Assembly: GCA_015501055.1 (NCBI GenBank)
Contig: JADNYV010000052.1
Location: 1 to 64,000 of the forward strand
Length of the DNA stretch: 64,000 nt
DNA from: Mucidula mucida
Taxonomy: Eukaryota > Basidiomycota > Agaricomycetes > Agaricales > Physalacriaceae
Direction of reading: 5' to 3'
Below are positions 11,962 to 22,455 of the stretch, piece after piece (positions within the stretch are counted from its first letter, which is position 1; each line of letters starts with the position of its first letter). The position numbers and the translations under genes are program-made. The notes beneath the pieces were generated by a model. That model did not search any database, had not been told where the DNA came from, and was given only the letters and a program-made list of their open reading frames with translations.

Positions 11962-12250
11962 ATGATTCACCTTTGACTTTTACCGTTTCCGGATATGCCC
12001 TTTGCAATTGCGTGGTCACTCTTCGAAGCAGCTTAGGAAAATTATACAATTGCGTGTAATCTGTCGCGTCTCCATAATGGTGAGCTACGCTTGAATGCCT
12101 TGCTTCTATTCCTTAATTGCGTGTTGTAGGATTTACCCCATCCTGTATCATGAGCGCACAGCTCACAATTTTACAGTTTTCGCGATGCGCGCGATAACGC
12201 GTTTTTCTCCTGCGCCGTCAAAGGTCTTTGGGGCACGACGCTCGCTACAA
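11962..12250 (+). pseudogene. Decayed tandem copy of the family A F-box-like gene
   Basis: The sequence reads FPDMPFAIAWSLFEAA, then a stop, then ENYTIACNLSRL, matching family A exon 1 (FPDIPLDIARLLFETAAWEH). A donor-like gtgagc and an acceptor tgttgtag occur at the corresponding places. Exon 2 begins IYPILYHE, matching IDPLLYYS, but has lost the frame by about 12240. It is a remnant of a tandem duplication of the gene at 10782-11819. The gene at 12434 starts soon after it and is unrelated by eye. Confidence 0.7.
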
Positions 12251-12433
12251 TCATTGCTCGTGTCGTGGTGGTCTCTCGTCTCAAGCTGCTCAGACAAATC
12301 CATGGCCAGTGTGTTTTTGTGCAGTATAAGTATTTCTATTTATGAGACATGTGTACGTCATTCAACGTTCAGTCAACATTTGCCCCCTGTTGACTCGAAG
12401 GAGTCCAATTGCATCTCAATTCTCGACCACATC

Positions 12434-13463
12434 ATGTACACTATCGACGTCGCCTCCGAATCTTCAGACTCTTTCGCTTCTTCTTCATCTTCAGGATATT
12501 CTCACCCTGCATCTGAAATCGCTAGTTTCTCCACATCATCCCCTCCAACGTCACCTGCCGCATCCTCATTCACCTCGAAGATCGCGTCGTCGCTTAGGCG
12601 AACGTTCAAGAAGAGAATATCTACACCTCGCCTAACGGTATATGGCTCAGACCTGTCATCGACGACTTCCATCTGTCCTACACTTCCTTCCATCATCTTC
12701 AATGTCAATGGCAACCCTCTTAAGTCTCTTAGTCTTACCTGCAAGAGCGCCAGTCAATTAGAGAACTTCCTCGCCTCGCTCTCTTCTGCATCCTATCCCA
12801 ATGTCACGAGCCTCGAGATCCGCTTTGTACCTCTGAGAGAGAAGGATATGCAATACGCGCACCTGCACCTTCCTCGGGCGGGATCCGACTTGCCTCCTAT
12901 AACGAAAGTATCCCTCTCTGGGTGGAATCTGCATCTTGTCGATTGGTTGACCACCCACTTTCGGCTAACGGAGTTTTACCTGAAAGGACAAAGTCCCTGC
13001 GCATCGGTGTCTATGCAGAAACTCATCGACGCCAATACGGAGACCCTGACGGATTTAGGATTGGTACTTGGTTCCAAAGGTACGTTGACTATCCGTTTCC
13101 ACACGACGAGGCTGCTACTGACGCACGCTAGATTTCTTCAACCTGTCGTACATGGATAACTTGGAGCACTTCGAAGTACAGGTTCTTCATCCGGATGCAT
13201 TCGGTGCCCAAGACACTATCAGAACTGTCAGCAAAGTACTTCGCTTACACACGCTCAAGTCTGTAAGCATCATTTTGGACGAGGAGGAAAACAGTCGCAT
13301 TCCCTCGGAAGTGCTGGAGGAGCACGTTGGTCCTATTTTGGCGAGTGGCGGTGGCAAGGGCTTGCAAGCATTGCTCTTTGACTTTGACGATAACTACCTT
13401 GTCGCTAAAGATGGCATCGATGCGCTGTTGAACGCTTATGATGCTCGCATAGTTTCCATATAA
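12434..13463 (+). CDS. Hypothetical LRR-like protein
   Basis: Two exons (12434-13079 and 13132-13463) with a 52-nt intron (gtacgt...gctag) give 325 residues. The frame also reads upstream of the ATG, but that part is the end of the decayed family A copy and includes unlikely sequence, so MYTIDVASESSDSFAS is preferred as the start. The N-terminal 70 residues are Ser/Thr-rich and end in a basic patch (SSLRRTFKKRIS). The remainder has LRR-like alternation (PLKSLSLTCKSASQLENFL, SYPNVTSLEIRF) and an acidic end (LLFDFDDNYLVAKDGID). No F-box is visible. The function is unknown; it resembles the LRR halves of fungal F-box proteins. Confidence 0.6.
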
Positions 13464-13682
13464 GCAAGGGAATTGTTTTTGTTTGAATTCATATATGGGA
13501 ACATATAGTGCAGTTGAGTGACGGAGAATATCGAATTAAGAATAAGGATAGTGTAACGAAGTACGGTTACAGGTTGGTTTGTACAGTGGCGACAATAGAA
13601 ACGATGAAAACGAATGTGTCTGATCCGGTATGGTAATGCGTCTCGATAGGCGAGAACGGGATGTGTGGTGGTGGGTCGTAGA

Positions 13683-14218
13683 TTATAGGTAACCACATAG
13701 GGCAGCCCATACGGAAAAAGCGGCGATAACAATGAGAGTAAAGGCGACGAATGCGATCAGGCATCGTCTCCCCCACTTCAGCTCGGCGCGTCTGATCTTG
13801 TCGAGAACAATCTGCTTCTCGGCATCGGTTTTGTCTGGTAGCCATTCCTCGTCTGCGACATCGGTGGCGGGCGGAGCGCGTAATGGGGAGGATAGAATGA
13901 ACATGCCCAGGATCCAAAATGGGGGAAATACTGTGATAACAGGTCAGTAATGGAAGGCAAATCAGAGATGAATATGGACTAACAGAATCCGAATTTGAAC
14001 AAGTACATTGCGAGCGTTATAGGCTCGTCCTTCAAGGTGTACTCCGGAGGAGGCAGGGCCTCGTACTCCATGTATGGAGGCAACTCTGCTGAGCTGCAGA
14101 GGTCGTGACGACTTTCGCGCGTATCTGCGGAGAACGAGTATCCAACCGAAGTGAAGGTGTCCTCTATCGAGGAGCGCGAGGCGTGCTCAAGTAAAAGGTT
14201 GGCGGATGAGGCAGACAT
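13683..14218 (-). CDS. Small two-span membrane protein
   Basis: The start is the ATG at 14218 (SASSANLLLEHASRSS). A soluble N-terminal third carries a PPPEY motif (EYEALPPPEYTLKDEPITL). An intron (gttagt...cacag, about 13930-13986) splits a Leu codon, after which the frame reads LFPPFWILGMFILSSPLRAP, the first hydrophobic segment. A charged region (DKTDAEKQIVLDKIRRAEL) and a second strong span (CLIAFVAFTLIVIAAFSVWA) follow, with the stop at 13683. PPPEY could be a WW-domain ligand, which is often a signal for ubiquitination of membrane proteins. I have seen this architecture in uncharacterised fungal membrane proteins but cannot name it. The gene appears intact. Confidence 0.75.
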
Positions 14219-14796
14219 TGCGAGTGCAGTGTTTAGTTCTGGTAGAGATAAGACTGGCTGATTTCCGCGGGGGAGGTGATGATTTTAACGCCATGATGGT
14301 TCGATTATATACGCCTCGAGAGAAAGCAAGCCAATTGATGGGAAGGAAAGAAAGTTAGCCATAAACGGCAAGTCCAATCAGAGTAAACAGATCACAATAC
14401 TTCCGTTTTGCCATGACAACGATGTCTTTCTCCGTCAATTGGTTTGATATCTTCGCCGAATACAGCAGGACACGTCGCAACGTTGACCCACAACCACCTA
14501 TAAGCCGAACAAGGACATCGAGTACAAGGATGTTTGACTCTTGTTCTCGTGTTATTCGCCGGCCTTCCTTTTTTTGAACAAGGCCAAAGCATCATCAGAG
14601 TAGAAGGTACGGCTTTGTTGGAAATCTCGATAGTTCCTGAAACCAGATTGCAGCTCGTTGCCTTGGCTCGATTCGGGCCCACTATGGGACCGATTTTGGG
14701 CAGAACTTGGCAGTCGTTCTCCTGTGCCTTGTCTTTGTCCTTTACTTCCCTTCCATGGCTCTTGGCTGCATCCTCACCACGGGTGATAGCACTAGG

Positions 14797-16143
14797 ATGG
14801 CATTGCGCACATTCCTCAAGGTAGTACCGACGCTCGAGGAGAGAATACCCATTTCCAGTGCCGTCGCGCCAGGCATCATAGCTCGTTTACTTCCATACCT
14901 CGCCATCGTCTATCTGTCGCGGCAGAAGGATACGTACATCCTGCGTCTGTTCTTACTACCTATCGCTATCTACAGCGTACTCGGTGCTGGATTCAAGTAC
15001 TGTTACACAGCGCCGGAACATAATATTTTGAATTGGCTCACCGGTCTGTTACGCGTTCTTAGTCTCCATCGATCTTTACTGATTGACTTATAGCAATGTG
15101 CACTTTCGCTGTAATAAGCAAATGCCTCCGGCTAGCTCTCATGCCGGAAGGCGCGTTAAGAGTTGGCGAAACGAGTCTGGATGAACGATCATCTGGTCTC
15201 AATCCGCCTTGTCAACCATGGCTTTCAGCGCTCGTTGAAATGGCGTTGACGGCCCGAGGATTCAAGTTCAAATACGGGCAGGATATCCCTCTGCCCAAGC
15301 AGGCGTATAGGCAGGACCGTGACTCTTTTCTCAAGGCGACCGGAAAAATGATCGTGCAAAGCTTTTTCATGTTGGACTTGATGGACACACTCTTGAAGCT
15401 GTGCCCAGGCGTAGCTGCGCCTGAAGGTGGAACGATGTTTTATGCCGACTTGCCTGCAGGACAGCGCTACGGCATTTCGACTATCATTCACATCGCCACC
15501 GGATTCCTGTTCCTCTCTGGATTCAAACTCGGTTACCAGTTCTTTGCCTTGATCGCGGTAGGCGTATTCCGTAACTCACCCGCCGATTGGCCGCCTGTCA
15601 TTGACCAACCTTGGATTTCAGGCAAGGTGTACCCTACAATGATGCCACTGTCCGTGCTGAGAATCATTTATAGAATCGATGCACGAACTATGGGCGAAGC
15701 GGTGGCACCAGCTTTTGAGAGACTCATTCTACATCTACGGCGGCTACATTGGTGGTAAAATTGCCGGCCGTGGAGGTTTAGTGTTGGGCATGTTCTTAGC
15801 ATCGGGGCTCTTTCATGAGCTTGCGATGTACTCCATGCGTGGAGGATTTTATTACGAGCCTGTGATCTTCTTTGCTGGCCAGGCCATTATTCTGTGGTTT
15901 GAGCGTTTGTGGAGGACCTCCACGGGGCGAAGAGTGGGCGGATGGACTGGCCGCGTCTGGGTATACTTTGTTATGGTTGTGCTGGGTCAACCTATGGGTA
16001 CGTGATTCGTGCATCCGAGCCGGGTTCCATCATCTAATGACTTCTTTGTAGTGGATTCGTGGCATCGAAGGGGTCTTGGAGGTGGAACAGTTATATTACC
16101 TATTCTCAGTCCAACAAGACGCCTCATATCTTTATTCTCGTAA
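14797..16143 (+). CDS. Wax-synthase-domain membrane-bound O-acyltransferase (MBOAT)
   Basis: An integral-membrane acyltransferase of the wax synthase group; fungal members include enzymes that acylate terpenoid or alcohol intermediates. The ATG at 14797 gives ALRTFLKVVPTLEERIP and then hydrophobic spans (LLPYLAIVYL, LRLFLLPIAIYSVLGAG). Landmarks are NILNWLTG, ALMPEGALRVGE, the diagnostic ELWAKRWHQLLRDSF, and LGMFLASGLFHELAMY, which holds the MBOAT active histidine. The last exon reads VDSWHRRGLGGG...SPTRRLISLFS, the usual family end, with a TAA at 16141. At least three introns are needed. The junction before SMHELW (near 15694) is one base out with the obvious GT...AG pair, so the splice site or the sequence there needs checking. 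An upstream start cannot be excluded. Confidence 0.8.
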
Positions 16144-16543
16144 CACGGTTTTCAGACTGGCCAGGACTCCCTCTTCGTTGTGCCTCACTTGCACTGATTC
16201 TGCGGTGCCAATGATGGGTATGGGATGTGATCGCTCCCTGACACTCCTACCCTTGCATGTCACCTCAAAGTGCAGTGGTATGGCGCTTCCAGCGCACGTC
16301 GGAGTCTATGTTGTTGGAATAGTCGAACGATGTAGCGTAAAGGTCTCTTTGATTCCGCGTTTGGTGGGATGCCATCGGCTGGGCACGCACAAAAATTCAC
16401 TGAAGACCGTGATTTAATTTCCTGTGTATGCCATTGGGTCACTCGTGTTATCAGTAGCTGCCCGTTGAACTTCCGGTGCATAGTCATATATATACAAGCT
16501 GTCACGCTAGGTTACGCTAGCCCCTCTTCAACTTACATCGTCG
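16144..16543. other. Intergenic, nothing recognised
   Basis: No motif-bearing ORF. The left end of the inverted segmental duplication (see 16544-18600) appears to fall at the right edge of this stretch. Confidence 0.3.
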
Positions 16544-17645
16544 ACTCAAATTGGAACCAATCCTGGGCTTTTCTCCTCTCGGATGACCGCGCTGCAGAGT
16601 GCCCGATCGTAGAAGAGATATATACTGATCTCTCTGACATTCCTGCAAGTACCGGTTGAGCCCTCTTTTCCACCCTTCCCACCGAACTAGTTTTTCTCAT
16701 TATCGGATTCAACACTACCAATAAATGGTTCGATCGATGGGTCACGCTATTTGCACTCTCGAGGACGCGTAAGCATCTCAGGGCGATTACTCTGAAAGAG
16801 ACATGGAGCGTGTTCGATGCAACGCGTCGACGTGCGCCGTGTGAGTTCTTTTCTCAGGTGGTTTCATAGCTAACTGTTCTACTCTAGGGGTAAGCATACC
16901 GTTGACATACGTAGTAAAGCAGAGCAAGATACTCGCTGACTTGCCACATGTTCATCTCCTAGTCAAGTGGGTGGTCCACCCGCGTTGCTGGTCCCTCTAT
17001 AATGAACGCATCTTCTTCCTGTGATGTTGTAGAGCCGTACGAGTCAGCCTGAACTATCGCCTTCAGGATCTTTTGCCCGTTCTTGTTCCCTGTCTCGCGA
17101 AGCTTACCAACGTGACAAAAATGGAGGTCCTTCACACCAGCCTATCTTCTTCCACGCCGCTAAGGGAGGCACTCAAAGGCTACAAGTTTCCTCACGTTCG
17201 GGACCTTGTCGTTGGTGTTTATGGCCATAGTCTTCTCCGATGCTGCACGGGCGTCCGCTCAATAAGAGTTGAGCGTACGTTAGAGTGGTTCAGATTGCTT
17301 GCGGCCATAACTGTAGTGGGTCAGGGACTCGAAGAATTGCGACGCTGTCGTTTCAATGGCCATGATTTGAAAAGTGTGTTCAGCGGCCCCTTGAATCCAG
17401 ACGCCACTGATCAGTTTACCAGAGCTCTTACCGAATACGCCTAACCTACGTATTCTGAAGGATATCACGCTCGGAAAGTTTCATAACGTCAGTTTTTCCA
17501 GCCTTTTTTATTCGTTGCGCTAAGGACGTTATTAGGCAACGATTCTGAAGCTCCTTGCATTCTGCAAACAGTTGACCCATATTGGTGTGAGCGGTGAAGC
17601 GAATCAAGCTTTCATAGACGCGGCAAAGGAACGATATGTCGTCGA
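16544..17645 (+). pseudogene. F-box gene pseudogene, inverted copy of the gene at 42383-43505
   Basis: The frame reads SDIPASTG, then a TGA at 16657-16659, then FSTLPTELVFLIIGFNTTNK. The minus-strand gene at 43.5 kb reads SDVPASSGRDLFSTLPTELV, with an Arg codon at the stop position. Similarity continues through both introns and the later exons (PLREALKGYKFPHVRDLVV, GQGLEELRRCRFNGHDLKS, THIGVSGEANQAFIDAAKER). No start codon equivalent to the paralogue's is in frame. F-box proteins recruit substrates to SCF ligases. This copy carries a stop inside the F-box and is most likely dead, although its later exons are open over long stretches. Confidence 0.75.
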
Positions 17646-17796
17646 CACCATTTATCGCACCGGCTCGAGAGTAACTTGAAATCTGTTCGGAAAAGATGTC
17701 GCAATGAAGTTTTTGCGTATTGAGCTTGTACAAACGTGTTCTCGGAAGACAGATATCAGTCACACGAAAAGATCTCAATACAATGAAATATAACAT

Positions 17797-17960
17797 TCAA
17801 CAGTTATGCGAAGAGTCGTTCAGAGCACCCATATCTGTGTGAGTGGTGAATGGAATCAAGCCTTCATAAACGCCACATAGACGCAGCAAGTAGCGAAATG
17901 TTGTTGATAAGATGATGACTCTATATTCGGCAGAAGATGTTGCGAAGGAATTATTACTGT
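17797..17960 (+). repeat. Second partial copy of the F-box gene 3' end
   Basis: The stretch containing cagagcacccatatctgtgt and then gaatggaatcaagccttcat repeats, with substitutions, the end of the neighbouring pseudogene (about 17565-17645). The segment was duplicated again locally after or during the larger duplication. No open frame is preserved. Confidence 0.6.
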
Positions 17961-18059
17961 ACGACGTGTTCTCGGATATCAGGCACATGCAAAAAGATAT
18001 GTACGAAAAAATAACATTCAAGTACAAACTTATTTAAAAGAGAAAAAAACAAGTGGACA

Positions 18060-18600
18060 AGTGGCGGATGGACGCGACGCGTAACGCCTAATCTGAAAAT
18101 AGCGTTAGTAGAATATTGGAACGAGAGAAGGAAGGAAAAATCAGAATTGTAGAAGTTCTGTCACCAGAAGGTCTGAGACCGTATGACTGTTGAGCTTGAT
18201 ATGTGATTTTTTGTTCATCATAACAAAGTGCTTCGGCACCGGATGCACATTGCATCATCTGTCATTGACCACAATGTCGACAGTTAATCCACCGCCGCCC
18301 CGCCTTTCCAAGTCGACGAAGGCGCTAGAAATAGACAAAGAGGGCGACAAATTGCCACTTCTGACTGATTGCGAGCGCCTCAAGATGTAGGAACGCGCAA
18401 AGGATCATATGACGACCTGGAAAAGCTCTCATTCAGGCAACTTCACGCGCAGGTGCGTCGCTCGAATGCGTTGAATGCATGTTGCTGAGGGTGGTGGTTA
18501 GATTAAACAAGGCTGATTTTCGCTCGCGCGCGTAGATCGCTTTCAAGACGGCTGAACTAAGGCGTTTAACGAACACGTCTTCAAAGATAATTGGCCGACC
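18060..18600 (+). pseudogene. Truncated UPF3 copy with its promoter
   Basis: From the ATG at 18273 the translation MSTVNPPPPRLSKSTKALEI matches the start of the intact UPF3 on the minus strand (MSTANPPPSRLSKSKKARER). Upstream sequence also matches (for example cgacgcgtaacgcctaatct against cgacgcgtaacaccttatct), so the promoter was copied too. A TAG truncates the frame at about 18390. Homology goes on through the first intron (gtgcgt...ttag) and the second exon (IAFKTAE) to about 18595 and then stops. It is a 5' fragment without the C-terminal half and without a usable frame. Confidence 0.8.
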
Positions 18601-19551
18601 TCGCTTCCTAGCCAAGATTGCATGAAATGATGATACTTTGGACGTGGTTCCAACGCCAGCTTCTGACGCACGTTGGTGTCTCCGTCGCCGGAGTAGCCGT
18701 ACAAGCTGTGGCGTAAAGCTCTCCCATGGAATCCGTGGTTGACGGGGTTCTCTCGTCTGGATGATTGCATATTTTTTGCGATTGATCTCGACCCTTCGAC
18801 TCGAAACCCATGAAAGAATAAGCCGAGAGTAACCTGGTTTTGGTCATTGGTTCCTGCAGGTGCGAATCCGTTTCTTGGGACACTGAGCATAATGATTTAC
18901 GGCAATACTCGCGACCAGAACAGTCTTGTTTCTATATAGACATGTCCAGTCATGATGGAATGCGCCCTTACTCCAGATGGAGTCAGTCTAGAGACGAAGT
19001 ACTTGATCAGAAATTTATCATTTGGAATGGAGATCCTTCGAAGTATGAGCGAAGGTCACGATGGATCAGGACTTAGGGCACAGAGCCCTCTTCCGCAAAT
19101 GTCTTCTTGGATTCATCTGGGCACATTCAGTCCACGGTGGACAACTTTCTACGTGTTCCTTTATTCTGTTTGTTCAACGATTGTGCGTCTCAGCCCCAGA
19201 GTTCCTATCCGCTGACACTGGATCGTGGTCACATGCCTGCGCCGGCGCCGATGCCTGACATTTGCGAACCTCTTTGTGTTGCTCTTACCCCTCGTTCTGG
19301 ATCCAGCGAGCTGTTTTCAACAGAAGCGGGACCGGGCCGTGTGTGTGTCAGGACTTCTGGACCACCGACTTGCAGGATTTGCCCTCTATTTCTCTCATCG
19401 CCCATGTTGACCGCCCACTGGAAGGGATTATGCTTCTGCTGGGCGTCTAGAGTCGACTGAGTTCAAACACAGAGTTGTATAAAAGAGAGTGAGAGTGTTG
19501 GGATTACTCCCCAGTTCTACCTCTGCTCAGGACTCTCAGTACTCATAAAAT
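18601..19551. other. No recognisable gene
   Basis: Several overlapping open frames exist at 18950-19460 on the plus strand, but each lacks family motifs and they overlap in three frames, as expected of GC-rich noncoding or decayed sequence. Confidence 0.3.
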
Positions 19552-20083
19552 AGTACGCACTCCGATGACGATTCTTCGACATACTAATCCACTCCTTTAG
19601 TGCAATTCTCTACTCTCCTCGCTGCTCTTGTTGTGGTCGGCGTCGTTGACAGCGCAACGGTTCAGTTCTCGACTGGCTTGAACTGTCAGGCTTTCTCAGA
19701 AACCTACCAAGGCAGCTGCAACTTCTGCGCTGACCCGCCTGGCGGTAAGGCATTTTTCGTTTGTTACTTCTCGAACGTCGAACTCGTAGTACTTGTTGTA
19801 GACTGGAGCTCAGTGTTGTTTTCCGGCATCGATAGCTCAAATCGTGTCACGGTGCACAATCAGGACAGGTGCACCTCGGCCTCGCAGGTTGGGCAAGGTT
19901 ACGGGCCTGCCTGTTGGAATCAAGGCGCCACTAAACTTCGGTCTGCTTGGGTGGCGTGTCCCGGCCAGAGGTGGGGATTTTGTTGCACCACGCAGCTTAG
20001 TCTGCTTACACATTCGGAACAGGATTGCCGATAATCAGACCGTCGTTGGGGACGGCGCCGGCATTGTTGATGAAGGCCAGTAG
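19552..20083 (+). CDS. Small secreted cysteine-containing protein; start codon split by an intron
   Basis: The best model has four exons: A of the ATG at 19552; 19601-19744; 19802-19970; 20023-20083. They give 124 residues in frame. The 48-nt first intron (gtacgc...ctttag) has a good branch-like motif (catactaat) and splits the start codon, because the exon reads only TGCAATTC at its beginning. The N-terminus MQFSTLLAALVVVGVVDSAT is a typical signal peptide. The mature part has six cysteines (GLNCQAF, GSCNFCADPPG, DRCTSAS, PACWNQG, VACPGQ) and ends QTVVGDGAGIVDEGQ. Size and layout suggest a small secreted protein that would leave the cell. A nearby alternative acceptor 12 nt downstream would drop four residues. 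The family is not recognised. Confidence 0.65.
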
Positions 20084-20455
20084 TTGAAGTTTCATGTGAA
20101 AGAACGAAGTGAAGTATGTCTCCGGAATTCAATTGTATCTGTGTTTTTGGTTAGGTTTCAAAATGCGAGATGGATGAGTGGACGAAGGCACGTTCAATCG
20201 TATGGTCTCAATGACAGTAAGTTCTAACGCATCTTTTGGGGAGGCACACGCCTTATGCAAGCAAGTAGTAGAGCTGTAGCACTTAATTAGAATGTTCTCT
20301 CAAGGCGCTGGTTCTCTTTTGGTGAGATATATTTAGTTTTAAACGAGACGCGTCACGCTCGTCACGCTCATCAAACTTAACCTTTAACGTTCAACTGCTG
20401 AGCATTGTTGATGTAGCCTGAGCGCTTAGCGCTTAATTCTCAGTACCCCGGCGCC

Positions 20456-21262
20456 ATGATACATTGTCCTCCTTGTCTTAGAGTCGCTTCGGTAATGTTG
20501 CGCAACACAACAACATCTGGACGATCAAACCGAAGCATGCGTGGAGTCCTCATGAATGGAACCCGAAATGTTCATACTACCCAACCGGCTCCCAAAGAGT
20601 CTTGGAAGCAGAAGTTTACCAAACATCCGAAACTAGTTATTGGTTTGACAGGTAGGCTCTCTACCACTCATCCTCTATTCTCTGAGATAACATTCATGAT
20701 AGTTACCTCTCTATTTATCCTTTTCATGGGAAGACGTCATCACTATCGACGTCAAGTTCTGAGGGACGAGAATCACCCACGCATCCTATTCGCCGCCCTC
20801 GTTGCTAGAACCTTTTGGCATATTGACCAGAATCTGTTCGCATCCACTGACTTCTCATCCTTCGAGTCTACCATGACGTATTTCAAAGTCTGCGTTCTCG
20901 TCTCTTCCTGGGTGATGCAGGAGCGCCACGCGGTTGTATCTTCCCGCTATTATCGTGATATCATAAAAGCGGAGGACATCGCCACTCTCCGTGACCGCGA
21001 CAAGATAGAGGCCAAGTTCGCTGCGCTGCTTGCGATGCCGGAAGGACAGACCAAGGCACTATATCATAGCAAAGTGCGGTTAGCGTGCATGGATATGCAT
21101 AGGTTCTTCGAGGATTTCAATGCTTTGTCGCGGGATGAGATCGATGTCCTGTGTAACAAAAATATAAAGGAATCGACACAGGAGGAGAGGACGATAGTAG
21201 CTGGGATTGGTTTTGGCACGAATATGTTGATAAGGATGGCTTGGTGGGGATGTCCGGTTTAG
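20456..21262 (+). CDS. Unrecognised family C, copy 1 (mitochondrial-like N-terminus, one membrane span)
   Basis: Exons 20456-20651 and 20703-21262 (51-nt intron) give 251 residues. The N-terminus is rich in Arg, Ser and Thr and poor in acids (RNTTTSGRSNRSMRGVLMNG), like a mitochondrial presequence. One hydrophobic segment follows (VTSLFILFMG), then the conserved helical domain: NHPRILFAALVARTFWHIDQ, FASTDFSSFESTMTYFKVCV, a Trp (SSW), ALLAMPEGQTK, VRLACMDMHRFFEDFN, and a C-terminal signature GIGFGTNMLIRMAWWGCPV. Three related genes lie in the window (21428, 22456 and 37520). Function unknown. The gene appears intact. Confidence 0.7.
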   Translation: MIHCPPCLRVASVMLRNTTTSGRSNRSMRGVLMNGTRNVHTTQPAPKESWKQKFTKHPKLVIGLTGRLSTTHPLFSEITFMIVTSLFILFMGRRHHYRRQVLRDENHPRILFAALVARTFWHIDQNLFASTDFSSFESTMTYFKVCVLVSSWVMQERHAVVSSRYYRDIIKAEDIATLRDRDKIEAKFAALLAMPEGQTKALYHSKVRLACMDMHRFFEDFNALSRDEIDVLCNKNIKESTQEERTIVAGIGFGTNMLIRMAWWGCPV

Positions 21263-21427
21263 AATTGAACGACGACAGACGTATACTCCTGGCCGGCTCG
21301 TATTGCGAGGATACTTGATGTCGGCCTTGTCGGTCCGATGGCATCGTGAAGTCACGGAGCATATGAATACACCTTGAATCGCGACTCCCTGTTTCTCTGA
21401 CCAGGCGGATGTAGCCTCTACCCCTCC

Positions 21428-22209
21428 ATGCCCTTTCACTACCCACTTTTCAGATGGAGTGCACGGACAGTCCGCAACACAACTCGAAATCAGCTCACCC
21501 CTTTCCATTTGACCCGATCGCCTATGCGACATGCTAGCACGAACACATTCCTCCGACGCACGTTCTATAAGGCTGACGGATCTCGAAATAAAGCTGCTAT
21601 TGCTGCGTTTGTTTTTGGTACGTCTCCTCCCAAAACTGTGCCGCAAATCTTCTGACAGATCGCTCTCAAGGCATGTTTACCACAGTATGGGGCGGATTCA
21701 GCTATTACTCTTTCCACTGGATCCAAAGCGATCCTCGAATCGTTGCCGCCGGTGTCATAGCTAGGACCCTCCATCACATTGACCAACAAGCCTTTGCTTC
21801 GACCGACTTCTCTGATTATGCGTCAACCTTGGCGTACTTCGAAGTCTGTGTGCTGGTCACCCAATGAATTTCCAGCTATGGTAGCTTGGGGGCTATCCTC
21901 TGGTACCCGGAATCCGGTCGATTGCAGGCAGAAGACGTCGCCCCCTTCCGTGGCGAGGTTGACGCGAAATTCGACGCGTTGATGGCGATGCCGGAGGGCC
22001 ACGCGAAGGAGTCGCTACATAGACGCGTACGCACGGCTTGCATGAGTGCGCATGATTTTCTGGCGAGCTTCGCGAATCTATCCGAGACTGAGATAGAGAC
22101 GATATGCACTAAACCAATTTCGGAGCTGACCGACAATGAGAGGATGATTATTGTGGGGATCGGGTTTGGGACGAGTACCTTGATACGGATTGCCTGGTGG
22201 CGACTGTGA
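21428..22209 (+). pseudogene. Family C, copy 2, with an in-frame TGA at a conserved Trp
   Basis: Exons 21428-21617 and 21671-22209 join in phase (53-nt intron, gtacgt...caag), with an Arg-rich N-terminus (RTVRNTTRNQLTPFHLTRSP), a glycine/aromatic hydrophobic segment (GMFTTVWGGFSYYSF) and the family domain (DPRIVAAGVIARTLHHIDQQ, FASTDFSDYASTLAYFEVCV, ALMAMPEGHAK, GIGFGTSTLIRIAWW). A TGA at 21865-21867 interrupts the frame exactly where copies 1, 3 and 4 have Trp. The frame continues without other damage for the remaining 113 codons. Either a recent nonsense mutation (TGG to TGA) or a base-call error. Everything else argues for a gene active until recently. Confidence 0.65.
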
Positions 22210-22455
22210 ATGCATTGTTAATTCATCACACGGCGGTGTACCTTCCGCCGGCATCCTTGTTGAACGTTGAAACTTGAAAGGGGTATCAGTCATTTATTGT
22301 CAGCGCCAACATCATCATACTATACTTCCTGCCGAGAGAGCAGCCGCGGCGACGCGTTGTCACTCTAGATCAAACCTCCACGTACTTACGGCGCGTATTC
22401 AAGAAAGTGATATACAGGAATCTCCGGATGTTGCCTCAACCTTGTACTAGCTTCT

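Noticed and set aside
13683..14218. Frameshift in the small membrane protein at FPPFW
   Set aside because: Choosing the acceptor cacag with the split Leu codon (T + TA) gives the right frame with the five C bases present.
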